Source of the DNA: Polyangium sp. 15x6
GTDB lineage: Bacteria > Myxococcota_A > Polyangia > Polyangiales > Polyangiaceae
NCBI RefSeq assembly: GCF_029960785.1
Contig: NZ_JASBQE010000009.1
Coordinates: forward strand, 1 to 64,000
DNA length: 64,000 bases
Direction of reading: 5' to 3'
Of the stretch, positions 19,901 to 28,995 are shown piece by piece. The position numbers were made by a program, and so were the translations under genes. Below the pieces are notes generated by a model that saw only the letters and a program-made list of their open reading frames with translations, did no database searches and was not told the DNA's origin. How positions within the stretch are numbered: position 1 is the first letter of the stretch; every line of letters begins with the position of its first letter.

Positions 19901-22749
19901 GGGTCGAGGCCGGCCGCTGCACGGTGACGAGCGCAAAGCAGCCCGCGACGTGCAAGGTGAACATCGGCCGCTCGGGCAGCTACGAGATCACGGCCGAGGT
20001 GGACGGCCGGCCCGGCGGCGCGATGGGGCTCTGGGCCTACGGGAGCGAGGGCGAGGCGCTGCCGGCCGCCCCGGAGAGGCCGCATGCGCTGGATCTCTCG
20101 GCGGACAAATCGAAATACGCGCCCGGCGAGACGGCGAAGATCCTCGTGCGCAATCCGTTCCCCGAGGCGACGCTCGTGACCACGATCGAGCAGGGCACTC
20201 TGCTGGAAAAACGCGCGATGCGCGTGAAGGCAGGCGCGACGGTGATCGACGTGCCGCTCCGGGCCGAGCATGCGCCGTACGTGCACGCGACGGCGACGCT
20301 CCTGCCGATCGGCGCGAAAGGCCGCGCGGCGACGGATTACAAGATCGGCGCGGTGCGGCTGCCCGTGTCGATGGCGGGCGCGCGGCTCGAGGTCGCGGCG
20401 CGGACCGACAAACCATTTTATCGGCCGGGGGACGAGGCCGAGATCGACATCGAGGTCATGGACGGGGGCAAACCCGAGGGCGACGCGGAGGTCGCGCTCG
20501 CGGTCGTCGACGAGGGCGTCCTTCGATTGACGGATTTCCACCCGATCGATCCCGCCGTGGCGCTCCGGCCTGGCCGGGGCCTTTCGTTCCGCGTGCGTGA
20601 TTCGCGCAGCGACCTCGGCGAGCTGTTCGAGCGCAGCCACGTGCCCGGCGACGGCGGCGGCGCGGCGCTCTCGACGATCACCGAGGCGCGCAAGAAATTC
20701 GTGGAGACCGCGCTCTTCAAGCCCGACGTGCGCCCGGACGCGCAGGGCAAGGCGAAGGTGCGGTTCAAGCTCCCCGATAACCTCACCGAGTTCCGGATCA
20801 TGGCCGTCGCGCTCGATCGCGAGGGCAAAGGGGCGAAGTCGGAGTCGAGCTTCTTCGTGAAGAAGCCGGTGATGCTCGTGCCCGTGGTGCCGCGATTCGC
20901 GCGCGTGGGCGATCGATTCGAGGCGGCGGCGATGCTGCACAACGAGACCGTCGCCGCGCTCGGCGCGACGGTGCGGCTCGGGGCGCGGTCGCAGACGGTG
21001 AACGTGCCGGCGGGCGGCAAGGCGCGGGTGGGATTCTCGCTCGAACCGGCGGCCGCGGGCGCGCTCCCGCTCGTGTTTTCGGCCGAGGACGAGGCGGGCA
21101 AGAAGCTCGACGAGGTGGAGGCGAAGCTCTCCGTGGACGAACCCGGAATCGACGAGCGGCCGCGGCTCGGCGGGGCGTTCGTCCGAAATGAGGAGGTTTT
21201 GCTCGACGTACCGGCGGGCGTGATCGAGCGGGGCGGGTTCCTCACGGTGAAGGTGGGCGAGCACCTCTGGCCCGAGCTCGGCGCGCGGCTCGAGTGGTTG
21301 CTCGGATATCCGCACGGATGCGTGGAACAGACGACGTCGAGCACGCTGCCGCTCATCGCGGCGCGCACGATCCTGCCGCGCATCGGCGTCACGCGCCTCT
21401 CGGAGGGCGAGCTCCAGAAGCGGATCGCGGCGGGCATTCAGCGGCTCGCGACCATGCGCACGGATTCGGGCGGGCTCGCTTATTGGCCCGGCGGCGACGA
21501 GCCGAACGTGTATGGCACGGCGTACGCGATCCGGGCCGTCATCCTGGCGAAGAAGGCCGGCGTGAATCCTCCGGCGGGCTTGCTCGAAGGCATGCAGCGG
21601 TTCCTCGCGGATCGAATGCTCGACGAGGACACGGCCCCCGAGGTCTCGGCCGCGATCGCCGAGAGCCTCGCCGACGCGGGCGCGCTCGATCGGAGCGCGG
21701 CGGACGCGCTCTTCGATCGGAAGGACAATCAGAGCGTCTTCGGGCTCGGCAGCCTCGCGCTCGCGCTCGCGTCGCTCCCGGACCAGGAGGATCGCGTGAA
21801 GACCCTGCTCGACAAGATCGAGGGGAGCTTCGACGAGCAGGGCGCGCTCTCGAACACGAAGCGGATGAACGATTTCTACTATTATGGTTCGCCCTCGCGC
21901 TCGCGGGCGCAGGCGGCCATCGCGCTCGCCCGGCTGCGTCGCTCGTCGACGATCCTCCCGCTGCTCCTGCGGGAGATCGCCGCCGACATGGATGATTACA
22001 CGACGCAAGCGACGGCGTATTCGCTGCTCGCGTTGAGCCAGCACCTCGAAGCGAGCACCGACGACGGCGTGGCCGTGCGCGTGAAGCTCGACGGCGAGAG
22101 CCTCGTGCCCACGGCGGATCTCGGCTTCGGCAGCAAGGAGTTCGCCGTTCCGTTGAGCCGCGTGCGGGGCAAGAAGATGAAGCTCGTGCTGGAGGCCGAG
22201 GGGGATCGGTCGGTCGGGTATGCGATTTCGTCGGCCTGGCAGCGCGCGATCGCGGCCGCGGATTCGCCCGCCGCGACCCGCGGTGAGAATGGGCCGTCCG
22301 TGTATCGCGTGATCAGCGATCCGCGCGGCGGGGCCGTCGATCTCGCGAAGGTCAAGGCTGGGGATCTCCTGCGTGTCGCGCTGTATGCGCGTCTCCCGGA
22401 GGTCGGCGACGAGCGGCGCGGATACGTCGCGCTCACCGATCGCCTGCCGGCGGGCTTCGAGCCGGTGCAGCCGGACCTCGCGACGGTGGCGAGCGCGCCG
22501 GGGATCGATTCGCATCATCCGTTCTACTCCGCGCTCCGCTGGAGCTCGTCCGAGGCGAGCCACATCGAGATGCGCGACGATCGGGTGAACGTGTATTTCG
22601 ACAAGGTCTGGGGCGATTCGGTTGCCGCGACGTATCTCGTGCGGGCGACGACGCCGGGCGTGTTCGCATTGCCCGCAGCGGCCGGCGAGCTCATGTACGA
22701 GCCGGACAGCGTGGGGTACAGCGACGCCGGGCAGGTGACGATCCAATGA
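16999..22749 (+). CDS. yfhM: bacterial alpha-2-macroglobulin (YfhM type)
   Basis: 1916-residue lipoprotein that traps attacking proteases in the periplasm. The signal 'WLVPAVLLASSFGLVC' ends in a lipobox. MG domains fill the first half, including 'LTDRGIYRPGSSVFVKA' near residue 675, the standard MG2 motif. A bait-region area and 'TALFKPDVRPDAQGKAKV' follow, then the thioester motif GCVEQ with Cys at about 1441, so the covalent-trapping thioester is intact, and a C-terminal receptor-binding-like domain. ATG at 16999 is preferred (GAAAGGG upstream, compact signal); an ATG at 16945 would put 18 residues before it. The stop overlaps the pbpC start by 4 bases (ATGA), the yfhM-pbpC arrangement known from many Gram-negatives. 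Confidence 0.95.
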   Translation: MSSARTRPVWLVPAVLLASSFGLVCSSTPSVPTTLPGQPPPPVVIERAVHKGDEPLVFPPAVSRNARLPVYGDEVERTSTDLDVQSPSLDSDGKFSFRGTSFRISFNQRVARPAADPNAKGPTKAAEGTIRLTPSVEGEAHWLNDTTLEFVAKRPFDTETTYGVELGEVKTPAGAGLKQAWKAQFKATPGVTIAGKDLGYLPVPGRHRVIAMHPNDGLDVGARATFAVLYDQPIDLGLARSLITLTEAASERPISVVFDHPKTPTFQGIKVDPKFVVLVRPVSPVAPGTKLVLQAKPRFLEKLHQAREVEVTVAEPLAFQDVTCEWYWDDDGRQRSCTFQDGKLYTAGREIRVAFNHAVATPDDKLAARVRVSPPVRNMTLRNERWDDEIVIRGEFEPSKSYEVTIEGLTDDHGSRLAKPVSFRVEMAPMPASVTMADGMLWLDPETTRHFAVTSRNVAKASLLAWPVASADRAAQEVALRRVRTRDLPPEAAPVRIPIAIKAERNKLVTTRIDLSKHLSAGQSYVTTIAADEIAFGAKLVKFSRGSEAGKPIVALIRPGDERSLAVHTRATPNATLVQVSRLAGGAPVQGALVRLSGDENSAGVTTDASGVALLPFDLRTTERPFLDVRAQDADFILPLDGDGITERQIFPDLASGEGAPSSFGRAFVLTDRGIYRPGSSVFVKATVRKPDGATLSPISGASLRLHVVGPTGDDVFQQTLTTNDMGSLSTTITIPADAKIGRHQILLEQPEQGQDGEPLAQTIVQVAEFEPPRFVVDVDASADAKNTLRAEVRARYLFGAPMDGATASWTVRREGAPFPEGPLTSAGLSFRRAPRWYDDEEQPWSRAGEGSLSADGKLAVVQALEIAPALGPQRFVIEADVTDASHRHVAGRGSVVVHPAKRYAGMKLPSTWYGVGDDVPVELGVIDPEGRPVEGTTVTAKLERIEWQYARRRGAGGSLEWDWTSKRVEAGRCTVTSAKQPATCKVNIGRSGSYEITAEVDGRPGGAMGLWAYGSEGEALPAAPERPHALDLSADKSKYAPGETAKILVRNPFPEATLVTTIEQGTLLEKRAMRVKAGATVIDVPLRAEHAPYVHATATLLPIGAKGRAATDYKIGAVRLPVSMAGARLEVAARTDKPFYRPGDEAEIDIEVMDGGKPEGDAEVALAVVDEGVLRLTDFHPIDPAVALRPGRGLSFRVRDSRSDLGELFERSHVPGDGGGAALSTITEARKKFVETALFKPDVRPDAQGKAKVRFKLPDNLTEFRIMAVALDREGKGAKSESSFFVKKPVMLVPVVPRFARVGDRFEAAAMLHNETVAALGATVRLGARSQTVNVPAGGKARVGFSLEPAAAGALPLVFSAEDEAGKKLDEVEAKLSVDEPGIDERPRLGGAFVRNEEVLLDVPAGVIERGGFLTVKVGEHLWPELGARLEWLLGYPHGCVEQTTSSTLPLIAARTILPRIGVTRLSEGELQKRIAAGIQRLATMRTDSGGLAYWPGGDEPNVYGTAYAIRAVILAKKAGVNPPAGLLEGMQRFLADRMLDEDTAPEVSAAIAESLADAGALDRSAADALFDRKDNQSVFGLGSLALALASLPDQEDRVKTLLDKIEGSFDEQGALSNTKRMNDFYYYGSPSRSRAQAAIALARLRRSSTILPLLLREIAADMDDYTTQATAYSLLALSQHLEASTDDGVAVRVKLDGESLVPTADLGFGSKEFAVPLSRVRGKKMKLVLEAEGDRSVGYAISSAWQRAIAAADSPAATRGENGPSVYRVISDPRGGAVDLAKVKAGDLLRVALYARLPEVGDERRGYVALTDRLPAGFEPVQPDLATVASAPGIDSHHPFYSALRWSSSEASHIEMRDDRVNVYFDKVWGDSVAATYLVRATTPGVFALPAAAGELMYEPDSVGYSDAGQVTIQ

Positions 22750-25181
22750 AACGCCTTCCCTCGAAAAAGGCCCTGCGTCGGCTCGGCGTCGTGGCGGGCG
22801 TGGTGGCCTGCATCGTCCTCGGCAGCGTGGTGGCGTCGCAGCGGGTGCGCGCCGCCGCGGGCGAGCCGTCGGCGCACCTCGCGGATCATTGGCACGAGGG
22901 GCATCGGATCGTCGATCGAGAGGGGCGCCTGCTCCGCGAGATCGGCTCCGAGGCCGAGCAGCGCGGCCGGCCCGTGGCGCTCGATCAAATGGGGGATCGC
23001 ATCGTGCTCGCGACGCTCGTCAGCGAGGACAAACGGTTCTTCGAGCACGACGGCGTCGACGGCCGAGCGATTGCGAGGGCGATCGGGCAGAATTTGAAGG
23101 GCCGGCGTATCGTGTCCGGGGCGAGCACGATCACGCAGCAGCTCGTGAAATTGCTCGACGCCGAGGGAAAACCGGCGCCGCGCACGCTCGAGCGCAAGGT
23201 CACGGAGGCCGCGCGGGCGCAGAACCTCGAAGAGACCGTGGACAAACGGACGATCCTCGAGGCGTACATGAATCGCCTCGGGTATGGCCACGGGCTCACG
23301 GGGCCGGAGGCCGCGGCGCTCGGGTATTTCGGGGTGTCGGCGAAGGATCTGAGCTGGGCGCAGGCCGCGTGGCTCGCGGTGTTGCCGCGCGCGCCGTCGT
23401 TCCTCGATTCGTACGATCATCCGGAGCGCGTGCGCCTGCGGCAGCGGGCTTTGCTCGACGATCTGCGCGAGGAGGGGGTTTTGAGCGAGGCCGACCACGC
23501 GCGTGCCGTGGACGAGCCTGTCCGCGTGCGGAAGAGTCAGCGGCCGTTTTACGCGCCACACTTCGTGGATGCGGTGGTGCGCGAGGTGTCGCAGCCCGGC
23601 GAGCGGGCGCATGGGGTCACGAAGACGACGCTCGATCTTGCTTTGCAGGAGGATACCGAAGGGCTCGTGCGCACGCATCTCGCGGCGCTCGCGTCGCTCG
23701 GGGCAAAGAATGCGGCGGTGATCGTGGTGGACAACGAGCACGGCGAGGTGCTCGCCTGGGTCGGGAGTGGTTCGTACTGGGATGATTCGATCGCCGGGCA
23801 GGTCGACATGGTGCGGGCCCGGCGGCAGCCGGGGTCGACGCTGAAGCCGTTCGTGTATGCGCTCGCGTTCGCGGACGGGCATTCGGCGGCCGAGCCCCTT
23901 CCGGATGTGCCGACGCGTTTCTCGGAGCAGGGCGGGACGTACGCGCCGGGCAATTTCGACGGGACGTTCGAGGGGCCGATCAGCGCGCGCGAGGCGCTCG
24001 CGGGGAGCTTGAACGTGCCCGCGGTGCGGCTCGCGGCGGAGGTGGGCGAGGGGCGGATGCTCGAATCGCTACGGAGCCTCGGGTTTGCGAGCCTCGATCG
24101 GGAGGCGCGGCATTATGGTTTGTCGCTGGCGCTCGGGACCGGCGAGGTGACGCTGCGCGAGCTCGCGGGCGCGTACGTGGCGCTCGCGCGGGGCGGAGAG
24201 CGGATTCCGATCCGGATCGTGGCGAACGAGGCGGCGGGCGAGCCTTCGCGCGTGATGGATGCGGCCGTCGCGTCGCTCGTGACGGAGTCGCTCTCGGATC
24301 CGCTGGCGCGCGTGCGGGGATTGCACGGGCGCGGGCCGTTCGATCTCGGGTTTCCCGTGGCGGTGAAGACGGGGACGAGCTCGGGGCATCGTGATACGTG
24401 GTGTGTCGGCTACACGCACGAGCGGACGGTCGCGGTGTGGATCGGCAATGCCGACGGGGCGCCGACGCAAAAGCTCACGGGCGCGAGCGGCGCGGGGCCG
24501 CTCTTCGGCGACGTGATGCGGCGAGCGATGGAGGACGTGTCTTCACGCGCGCCGCTCCGGGACGAGGCGCACCTCGAATCGGTCGAGGTTTGTCCCCTCA
24601 CGGGCAAGCTCCCGGGGCCGGCTTGCGTGGATCATGCGTCGCGGCATTTCATTCGAGGGAAGGCGCCGAAGGAGACGTGTGATTGGCACGTACGCGCGAG
24701 CACGCGGGAGGGCGCGGGTCCGGGCGAGACGCCGTTTGTCTGTGATTCGCAGGGGAGCCGGTCGATCGTGGTGTTGCCCGAAACTTACGACGGTTTTTTG
24801 GCGGCGCTGCCGTCCGGCGCGCCGGGGCACGATCCCTTTGGTTTGCCCTGGCTCTCGCGGTCGAGCGTGCCCGGCTGTGGGGATCAGGCGCATGCGGAGG
24901 CGATGCTACGAATCGACGGGCCCGCGGCGGGCAGCGTGTTCGTGTACGGGGACGAGGGCGATGCGCAGGTGATCGTCCTCTCGGCGTCGGCGGTGGGTGG
25001 TTCTCCGGAGCGGCGCGTCAGCGAGGTCGAGTTCGTGGTGGATGGCGAGGTCGTGGGGCGATCGCGCTGGCCGTTCCGCGTGCGGTATCAGGCGACGCGG
25101 GGGGATCACGAGCTCGTGGTGCGGCCCGCCGATCCGCGCGTCGCGGTGCGCACGGCGAAAACGAGCTTCAGCGTGCGTTAG
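22746..25181 (+). CDS. pbpC: penicillin-binding protein 1C
   Basis: 811-residue bifunctional peptidoglycan synthase. One membrane anchor (about 13-31) precedes the GT51 glycosyltransferase with 'VSEDKRFFEHDGVDG' (catalytic Glu about 94) and 'GASTITQQLVK'. The transpeptidase has the SxxK Ser at about 364 (QPGSTLKPF), SLN in 'AGSLNVPA', and KTG at about 541 (VKTGTSSGHRDTW). A C-terminal BiPBP_C beta domain ends 'RPADPRVAVRTAKTSFSVR'-like. All catalytic residues are present. PBP1C works with the macroglobulin in the cell-wall repair/defence model for this pair: the protease trap guards periplasm opened by wall damage. Translation is coupled through the ATGA overlap. Confidence 0.95.
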   Translation: MKRLPSKKALRRLGVVAGVVACIVLGSVVASQRVRAAAGEPSAHLADHWHEGHRIVDREGRLLREIGSEAEQRGRPVALDQMGDRIVLATLVSEDKRFFEHDGVDGRAIARAIGQNLKGRRIVSGASTITQQLVKLLDAEGKPAPRTLERKVTEAARAQNLEETVDKRTILEAYMNRLGYGHGLTGPEAAALGYFGVSAKDLSWAQAAWLAVLPRAPSFLDSYDHPERVRLRQRALLDDLREEGVLSEADHARAVDEPVRVRKSQRPFYAPHFVDAVVREVSQPGERAHGVTKTTLDLALQEDTEGLVRTHLAALASLGAKNAAVIVVDNEHGEVLAWVGSGSYWDDSIAGQVDMVRARRQPGSTLKPFVYALAFADGHSAAEPLPDVPTRFSEQGGTYAPGNFDGTFEGPISAREALAGSLNVPAVRLAAEVGEGRMLESLRSLGFASLDREARHYGLSLALGTGEVTLRELAGAYVALARGGERIPIRIVANEAAGEPSRVMDAAVASLVTESLSDPLARVRGLHGRGPFDLGFPVAVKTGTSSGHRDTWCVGYTHERTVAVWIGNADGAPTQKLTGASGAGPLFGDVMRRAMEDVSSRAPLRDEAHLESVEVCPLTGKLPGPACVDHASRHFIRGKAPKETCDWHVRASTREGAGPGETPFVCDSQGSRSIVVLPETYDGFLAALPSGAPGHDPFGLPWLSRSSVPGCGDQAHAEAMLRIDGPAAGSVFVYGDEGDAQVIVLSASAVGGSPERRVSEVEFVVDGEVVGRSRWPFRVRYQATRGDHELVVRPADPRVAVRTAKTSFSVR

Positions 25182-25194
25182 GCCAATACGACGT

Positions 25195-25224
25195 TTGACA
25201 GGTCGGGTGAAGCCGCCCTAGCAT
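25195..25224 (+). promoter_or_regulatory. housekeeping-type promoter upstream of the AAA ATPase gene
   Basis: TTGACA (25195-25200) is followed after 18 bases by TAGCAT (25219-25224), 4 of 6 matches to the -10 consensus. A start near 25231 would give a leader of about 38 bases before the ATG at 25269. Confidence 0.4.
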
Positions 25225-25268
25225 GCGTCGCGGAGGGGGGCCGCTCGCCGGCTCTCGCAGACCTCGGG

Positions 25269-26549
25269 ATGATCACACGCATCGAGATCGACGGGTTCAA
25301 GTCGCTGCGCGCGTTCTCGCTCGATCTCGAGCCGCTCACCGCGATCGTCGGGCCGAACGGGGCAGGGAAGTCGAATCTGTTCGACGCGCTCGCGCTGCTC
25401 GCGAAGGTGGCGGAGACGAACCTCGTCACCGCGTTCAAGGGAGGTCGGGGGCGTATTCGGGATCAGTTCGCGCGCACGCCCGAAGGCGTCGAGCGTTCGA
25501 TGCGCTTCGCGGCCGAGCTCCTGCTCCTGCCCGGGTCGTCGCGCTACGAGCTCGTGCAGTCGCGCGTGCGGTACGAGGTGGAGATCGAGCGGACGCTGGA
25601 GCGCGGCGGGCTCGACGGCCTCGTGATCACGCGCGAGCGGCTTCTTCCGATCAAGCGCGGCGCCGACGCGTGGATCGATCAGCATCCGCATTGGGGGCCG
25701 CTCGCGCGGTACGGGGCGCCGGAGATGCGCGTCGAGCTCGAAGGCGCCCCGGGGCCGGAGCGGATCGTGCGGATCGAGCCGGGCGACGGCGGGCCGTCGT
25801 TATCGGTGGATATCGGGCGAGATCGAAGCCTCTTATCGCTGCCGTATGCGCTCGTGACGCCGCTCGTGGAGGCGACGAGCCGCGAGCTCCGGACGTTTCG
25901 GCTCCTGCACCTCGAGCCGCACCGGCTCACGAAGCCGAGCGATCGGGCGGCCGGGACGTCGCTCACGGAGGACGGCTCGAACCTGCCGACCGTGCTCGCC
26001 GCGCTCGGGCCCGAGGCGCGCGCCGCGATTCGCAAGGACATGGAGACGCTCCTGCCCGGGTTCCGGGGCTTCGACGTGACGCCGTTCGAGGACGAGCTCC
26101 GGCTCGAGGCCGATTTCATGGATATGAAGCGCCTGCCGGCGCGGCTGCTCTCGGATGGGATGCTCCGGCTGCTCGCGCTCTTCACGCTCTTGCGATCCGC
26201 GCGGCGCGGCGCGATCGTGGCCATCGAGGAGCCCGAGAACGGCGTGTATCCGGGGAGGCTGCGCGCGCTCGTGGATTCGCTGCTCTCGGCGACCGCGCCG
26301 GCGCTCGGGGAGGCGACGGCCGTGCCGCAGGTGCTCCTGTCGACGCATTCGACGGCCATCATCGCGGCGCTGCGCGGGCTGCCCAGGGCGATCGTGTTCG
26401 CGGATCTCGTGCGCGGGCGCGACGGGATGCGCTCGACGCGGATGCGGCACGTGGTGTCGGAGGGCGAGAACGAGAGCGGCGCGGTCCCGAGCGTCTCCTC
26501 GGGGGAGATGATGCGGCTGCTCGAATCCTCCCGACCCTGGGACGATTGA
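25269..26549 (+). CDS. AAA family ATPase, RecF/OLD-like
   Basis: 426-residue ABC/SMC-type ATPase without a long coiled coil. Walker A is 'GPNGAGKSN' at residues 28-35, preceded by 'IEIDGFKSLRAFSLDLEPLTAIV'. A signature-like 'LLSDGMLRLLALF' near 297 and Walker B 'AIVAIEEPENG' near 315 follow, with a late 'VLLSTHSTAII' His switch near 355. It resembles stand-alone ATPases that occur singly or next to nuclease genes in OLD/Septu-like defence loci, but no nuclease or TOPRIM domain is fused or adjacent here. Role in DNA metabolism or defence is unassigned. Confidence 0.85.
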   Translation: MITRIEIDGFKSLRAFSLDLEPLTAIVGPNGAGKSNLFDALALLAKVAETNLVTAFKGGRGRIRDQFARTPEGVERSMRFAAELLLLPGSSRYELVQSRVRYEVEIERTLERGGLDGLVITRERLLPIKRGADAWIDQHPHWGPLARYGAPEMRVELEGAPGPERIVRIEPGDGGPSLSVDIGRDRSLLSLPYALVTPLVEATSRELRTFRLLHLEPHRLTKPSDRAAGTSLTEDGSNLPTVLAALGPEARAAIRKDMETLLPGFRGFDVTPFEDELRLEADFMDMKRLPARLLSDGMLRLLALFTLLRSARRGAIVAIEEPENGVYPGRLRALVDSLLSATAPALGEATAVPQVLLSTHSTAIIAALRGLPRAIVFADLVRGRDGMRSTRMRHVVSEGENESGAVPSVSSGEMMRLLESSRPWDD

Positions 26550-26603
26550 GCTATCCTGGGGGCGCGCGGAGCACGATCACGGTCGCGCAGGAAAGGGACC
26601 AGG

Positions 26604-27869
26604 ATGGGCGAGCCAGCGTTTTTCAGGTCGGGGTCGGTGGATCGGATTCCGACGGAGTTCCGCTACTGGGACAACATGAACGACGCTCGGACGCAGAAGC
26701 GTCGCAAGCAGTTCGGGAAGCTGGTCGGCTTCGATCCCGTGCTGCCCGATGAGCTCGTGCGGACGTTCGCGCACTGCTATTACGACGCGGATCCCGTGGC
26801 CGAGGCTTTCGTCGAGGAGGTCTACCTCGCGCAAGGGCAAGGGGCCGGGCGCAAGCTCGTGGATCGCGCCCTCGAATCGGGCGTGGCGTCGATCCCGGAC
26901 GCGCCGGCGTCGCTGCAGGCGCTCTTCGCCGAGGTGGAGACGCCGCCTTCGTGGCTCGATTGGGACAAGGTCGAGCACGGCGCGCGTGTATGGCGGCGCT
27001 ATGGGACGCACATGTTCAGCTTCGCGGGCGCGGTGACGCTCGACGGGTACCAGGAGAGCTCGGTCGCGAAGCCGCTCGCGTTCACCGGCGCGTATACCGG
27101 GGAGTCGGCGCATCGGCGGTTTCTGGAGACGGCCGCGTTCTGGATCGACATCTCGGAGCCGGGGGCCCTGCGGCCGGGCGGGCTGGGCAGGAAGACGGCG
27201 CTGCGCGTGCGGCTGATGCACGTGTTCGTGCGAAAGCGGCTCCTGCGTCATCCGGGGTGGGACCTCGACGCCTGGGGCGTGCCGATCAGCCAGGGGGATG
27301 CGCTGATCACGCTGATGGCCGGCAGCGTGGGCGCGCTCGCGCTGAAGAAGCTCGGCTATCGCACGAGCCGCGACGAGATCGAGGCGCTCATGCACTTCTG
27401 GCGGTACGTGGGCCATTTGATGGGTGTGCAGCCCCGATGGTATCCGACGACGTACGAGGACGGCGTGCGCCTCCTGTTCACCGCGCTCAACAAGGGCGCA
27501 AAGAAGGCCGGCGAGGACGGCGTGGATCTGGCGCGCTCGTACGTGCAATCGTATGCGCCGCGCGAGGGCGATCCGCCGCTCGTGGTTTTGCGCAAGCGGC
27601 TCGAATATCACCTCGAGCTCGGGTACACGAAGTTTTTCCTGTCCCCGCAGGCGTTCCGCATTTTCGGATTGCCGGATCCGGGGATCTGGAGGTTTCACCC
27701 GATCGCGCAGTTCCCGCTCGTGTTCGCGCTGGAGACCGTGCGCAGGCACGTGGACGTGGTCGACACGTGGGCGGACAGGTTCGCGCGGTGGCGCACGCGG
27801 CAATGGCTCGATACGCACCTCGGGAAGCGGCGCGCGGAGTACAAGGCGGTCGAGTCGTTCACGCGTTGA
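26604..27869 (+). CDS. MpaB/Lcp-family (DUF2236) heme oxygenase-like protein
   Basis: 421-residue helical protein of the oxygenase MpaB/latex-clearing-protein family. 'HGARVWRRYGTHMFSFAG' near residue 126 and 'LRVRLMHVFVRKRLLRHPGW' near 200 match the conserved family regions, where Arg and His residues form the heme pocket in Lcp rubber oxygenases. The substrate here is unknown; many relatives are uncharacterised and cytoplasmic. No secretion signal is present, unlike secreted Lcp enzymes, so rubber cleavage is unlikely. AGGAAAGGGACC upstream fixes the ATG at 26604. Its 3' end overlaps the end of the convergent PAS-STAS gene by 11 bases. Confidence 0.85.
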   Translation: MGEPAFFRSGSVDRIPTEFRYWDNMNDARTQKRRKQFGKLVGFDPVLPDELVRTFAHCYYDADPVAEAFVEEVYLAQGQGAGRKLVDRALESGVASIPDAPASLQALFAEVETPPSWLDWDKVEHGARVWRRYGTHMFSFAGAVTLDGYQESSVAKPLAFTGAYTGESAHRRFLETAAFWIDISEPGALRPGGLGRKTALRVRLMHVFVRKRLLRHPGWDLDAWGVPISQGDALITLMAGSVGALALKKLGYRTSRDEIEALMHFWRYVGHLMGVQPRWYPTTYEDGVRLLFTALNKGAKKAGEDGVDLARSYVQSYAPREGDPPLVVLRKRLEYHLELGYTKFFLSPQAFRIFGLPDPGIWRFHPIAQFPLVFALETVRRHVDVVDTWADRFARWRTRQWLDTHLGKRRAEYKAVESFTR

Positions 27870-28809
27870 GGCGGCCGGGGCGGCGGCGCCCCGCCTGTGC
27901 GAGGGCGTATCCGAGCGCGGCGCTCAGCGTGGCGAACGTGGAGAGTTTCGCCACGTCGATTCCCAGCGAGACGATGATCGAGGCCACGCGCGGGGAAATG
28001 CCCGAGACGAGGCAATGGCTGCCGAGGAGCGTGACGGCGCGGACCATGCGCATGAGGTGCTCCAGCGTGGCCGCGTCGACGTCTTCGAGGCCCGTCAGAT
28101 CGAGGACGGTGACGCGGACGCGGCTGCGGGTGATCTCGGCGAGGAGCGCGTCCGTCATGGACGAGGCGCGCGCCTCGTCGACGGCGCCGAGCACGGGCAT
28201 CGCGAGGACGCCGTCCCATACATGCAAGAGCGGGCTCTTGAGCTGCCTCAGGGTCCGCTCGTTGCGCTCGAGCACGAGGGATTGCTCGATGCGGTCGGTG
28301 GTGTCGAAGATGTAGCCGAAATAATGGGTGATCTGGCCGCTCGCCCGGTCGCGCCGGATGACGGTATAATCGGCGATCCAGATCGTCTGTCCGTCGCGGC
28401 GCTTGATGCGGTAGGGCTCGTGGGCGAACCATTCGACGCCGCTCGCGCTGTTCGTGCTGACCTCCTCGCCGACGCGGCCGAGGTCTTCCGGGTAGACGAG
28501 GTCGGAGTATTTCAGCTTGTCCAGGAGGTAATCCTCGGTCGGATACCCCGTCAGATCGAACACGTTCGGGGAGACGTACTCGACGGGCCAGCCCTCCGTG
28601 GCGCGCCAGCGAAAGACCACGACCGGGCCCACGGAGAAGAGGAGGCGCTCCTCCAGGCGCGTGCTCAGGTTGCCGATGGCGCGATTGAGGTTCCGTTCGA
28701 GGTCGCCGAGAGGGCCATCGTCGATATCCTCGATGAAGTCAGGCAGCTCTTCGTTCGCGAGGCGTGCCAGGGTCGTGGAGATTCGACGCAGTCTCTCGGC
28801 TTGATCCAT
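27859..28809 (-). CDS. PAS-STAS regulator, paralogue A
   Basis: 316 residues: a helical N-terminus, a PAS domain (about 60-178; 'GPVVVFRWRATEGWPVEYVSP', 'LTGYPTEDYL', ending 'HYFGYIFDTTDRIEQ'), and a C-terminal STAS domain (about 190-300) with 'VLDLTGLEDVDAATLEHL'. The PAS fold is the type that senses a ligand or redox state in RsbP/RsbR-like regulators. The usual Ser/Thr after the STAS Asp is Ala, so direct phosphorylation there is unlikely. The closest relative in the window is the next gene upstream on this strand. AAGGAA 6 bases before the ATG supports the start at 28809. Confidence 0.85.
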   Translation of the reverse strand: MDQAERLRRISTTLARLANEELPDFIEDIDDGPLGDLERNLNRAIGNLSTRLEERLLFSVGPVVVFRWRATEGWPVEYVSPNVFDLTGYPTEDYLLDKLKYSDLVYPEDLGRVGEEVSTNSASGVEWFAHEPYRIKRRDGQTIWIADYTVIRRDRASGQITHYFGYIFDTTDRIEQSLVLERNERTLRQLKSPLLHVWDGVLAMPVLGAVDEARASSMTDALLAEITRSRVRVTVLDLTGLEDVDAATLEHLMRMVRAVTLLGSHCLVSGISPRVASIIVSLGIDVAKLSTFATLSAALGYALAQAGRRRPGRLNA

Positions 28810-28995
28810 GGGGGTTCCTTCGGCTTTCGAGCACCCCCCGAAGCTTATCCCCCCAATGAAAACCCGTCCAGTTTACCCGAGCCGCGTTCCCGTCGACAAG
28901 GGGTTCACGGGGACCACGAACGTTTCGAATTCGGATGATGACGGAATTCGTAGCCTTCGGTGTGGCGCAATGGGAATTCTGCGCTGTGCGCTCTT

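Noticed and set aside
16957-22746. 1929-codon open frame opposite the macroglobulin gene
   Set aside because: It mirrors a recognised gene; in DNA with G/C at third positions the antisense frame stays open. The product is Arg-rich and has no domains.
25269-26549. Anti-phage defence ATPase
   Set aside because: No nuclease, TOPRIM or other effector gene is adjacent, so a defence role is not supported.
26604-27869. Rubber-cleaving latex clearing protein
   Set aside because: The family fold fits, but there is no secretion signal and no evidence of a rubber-related locus.
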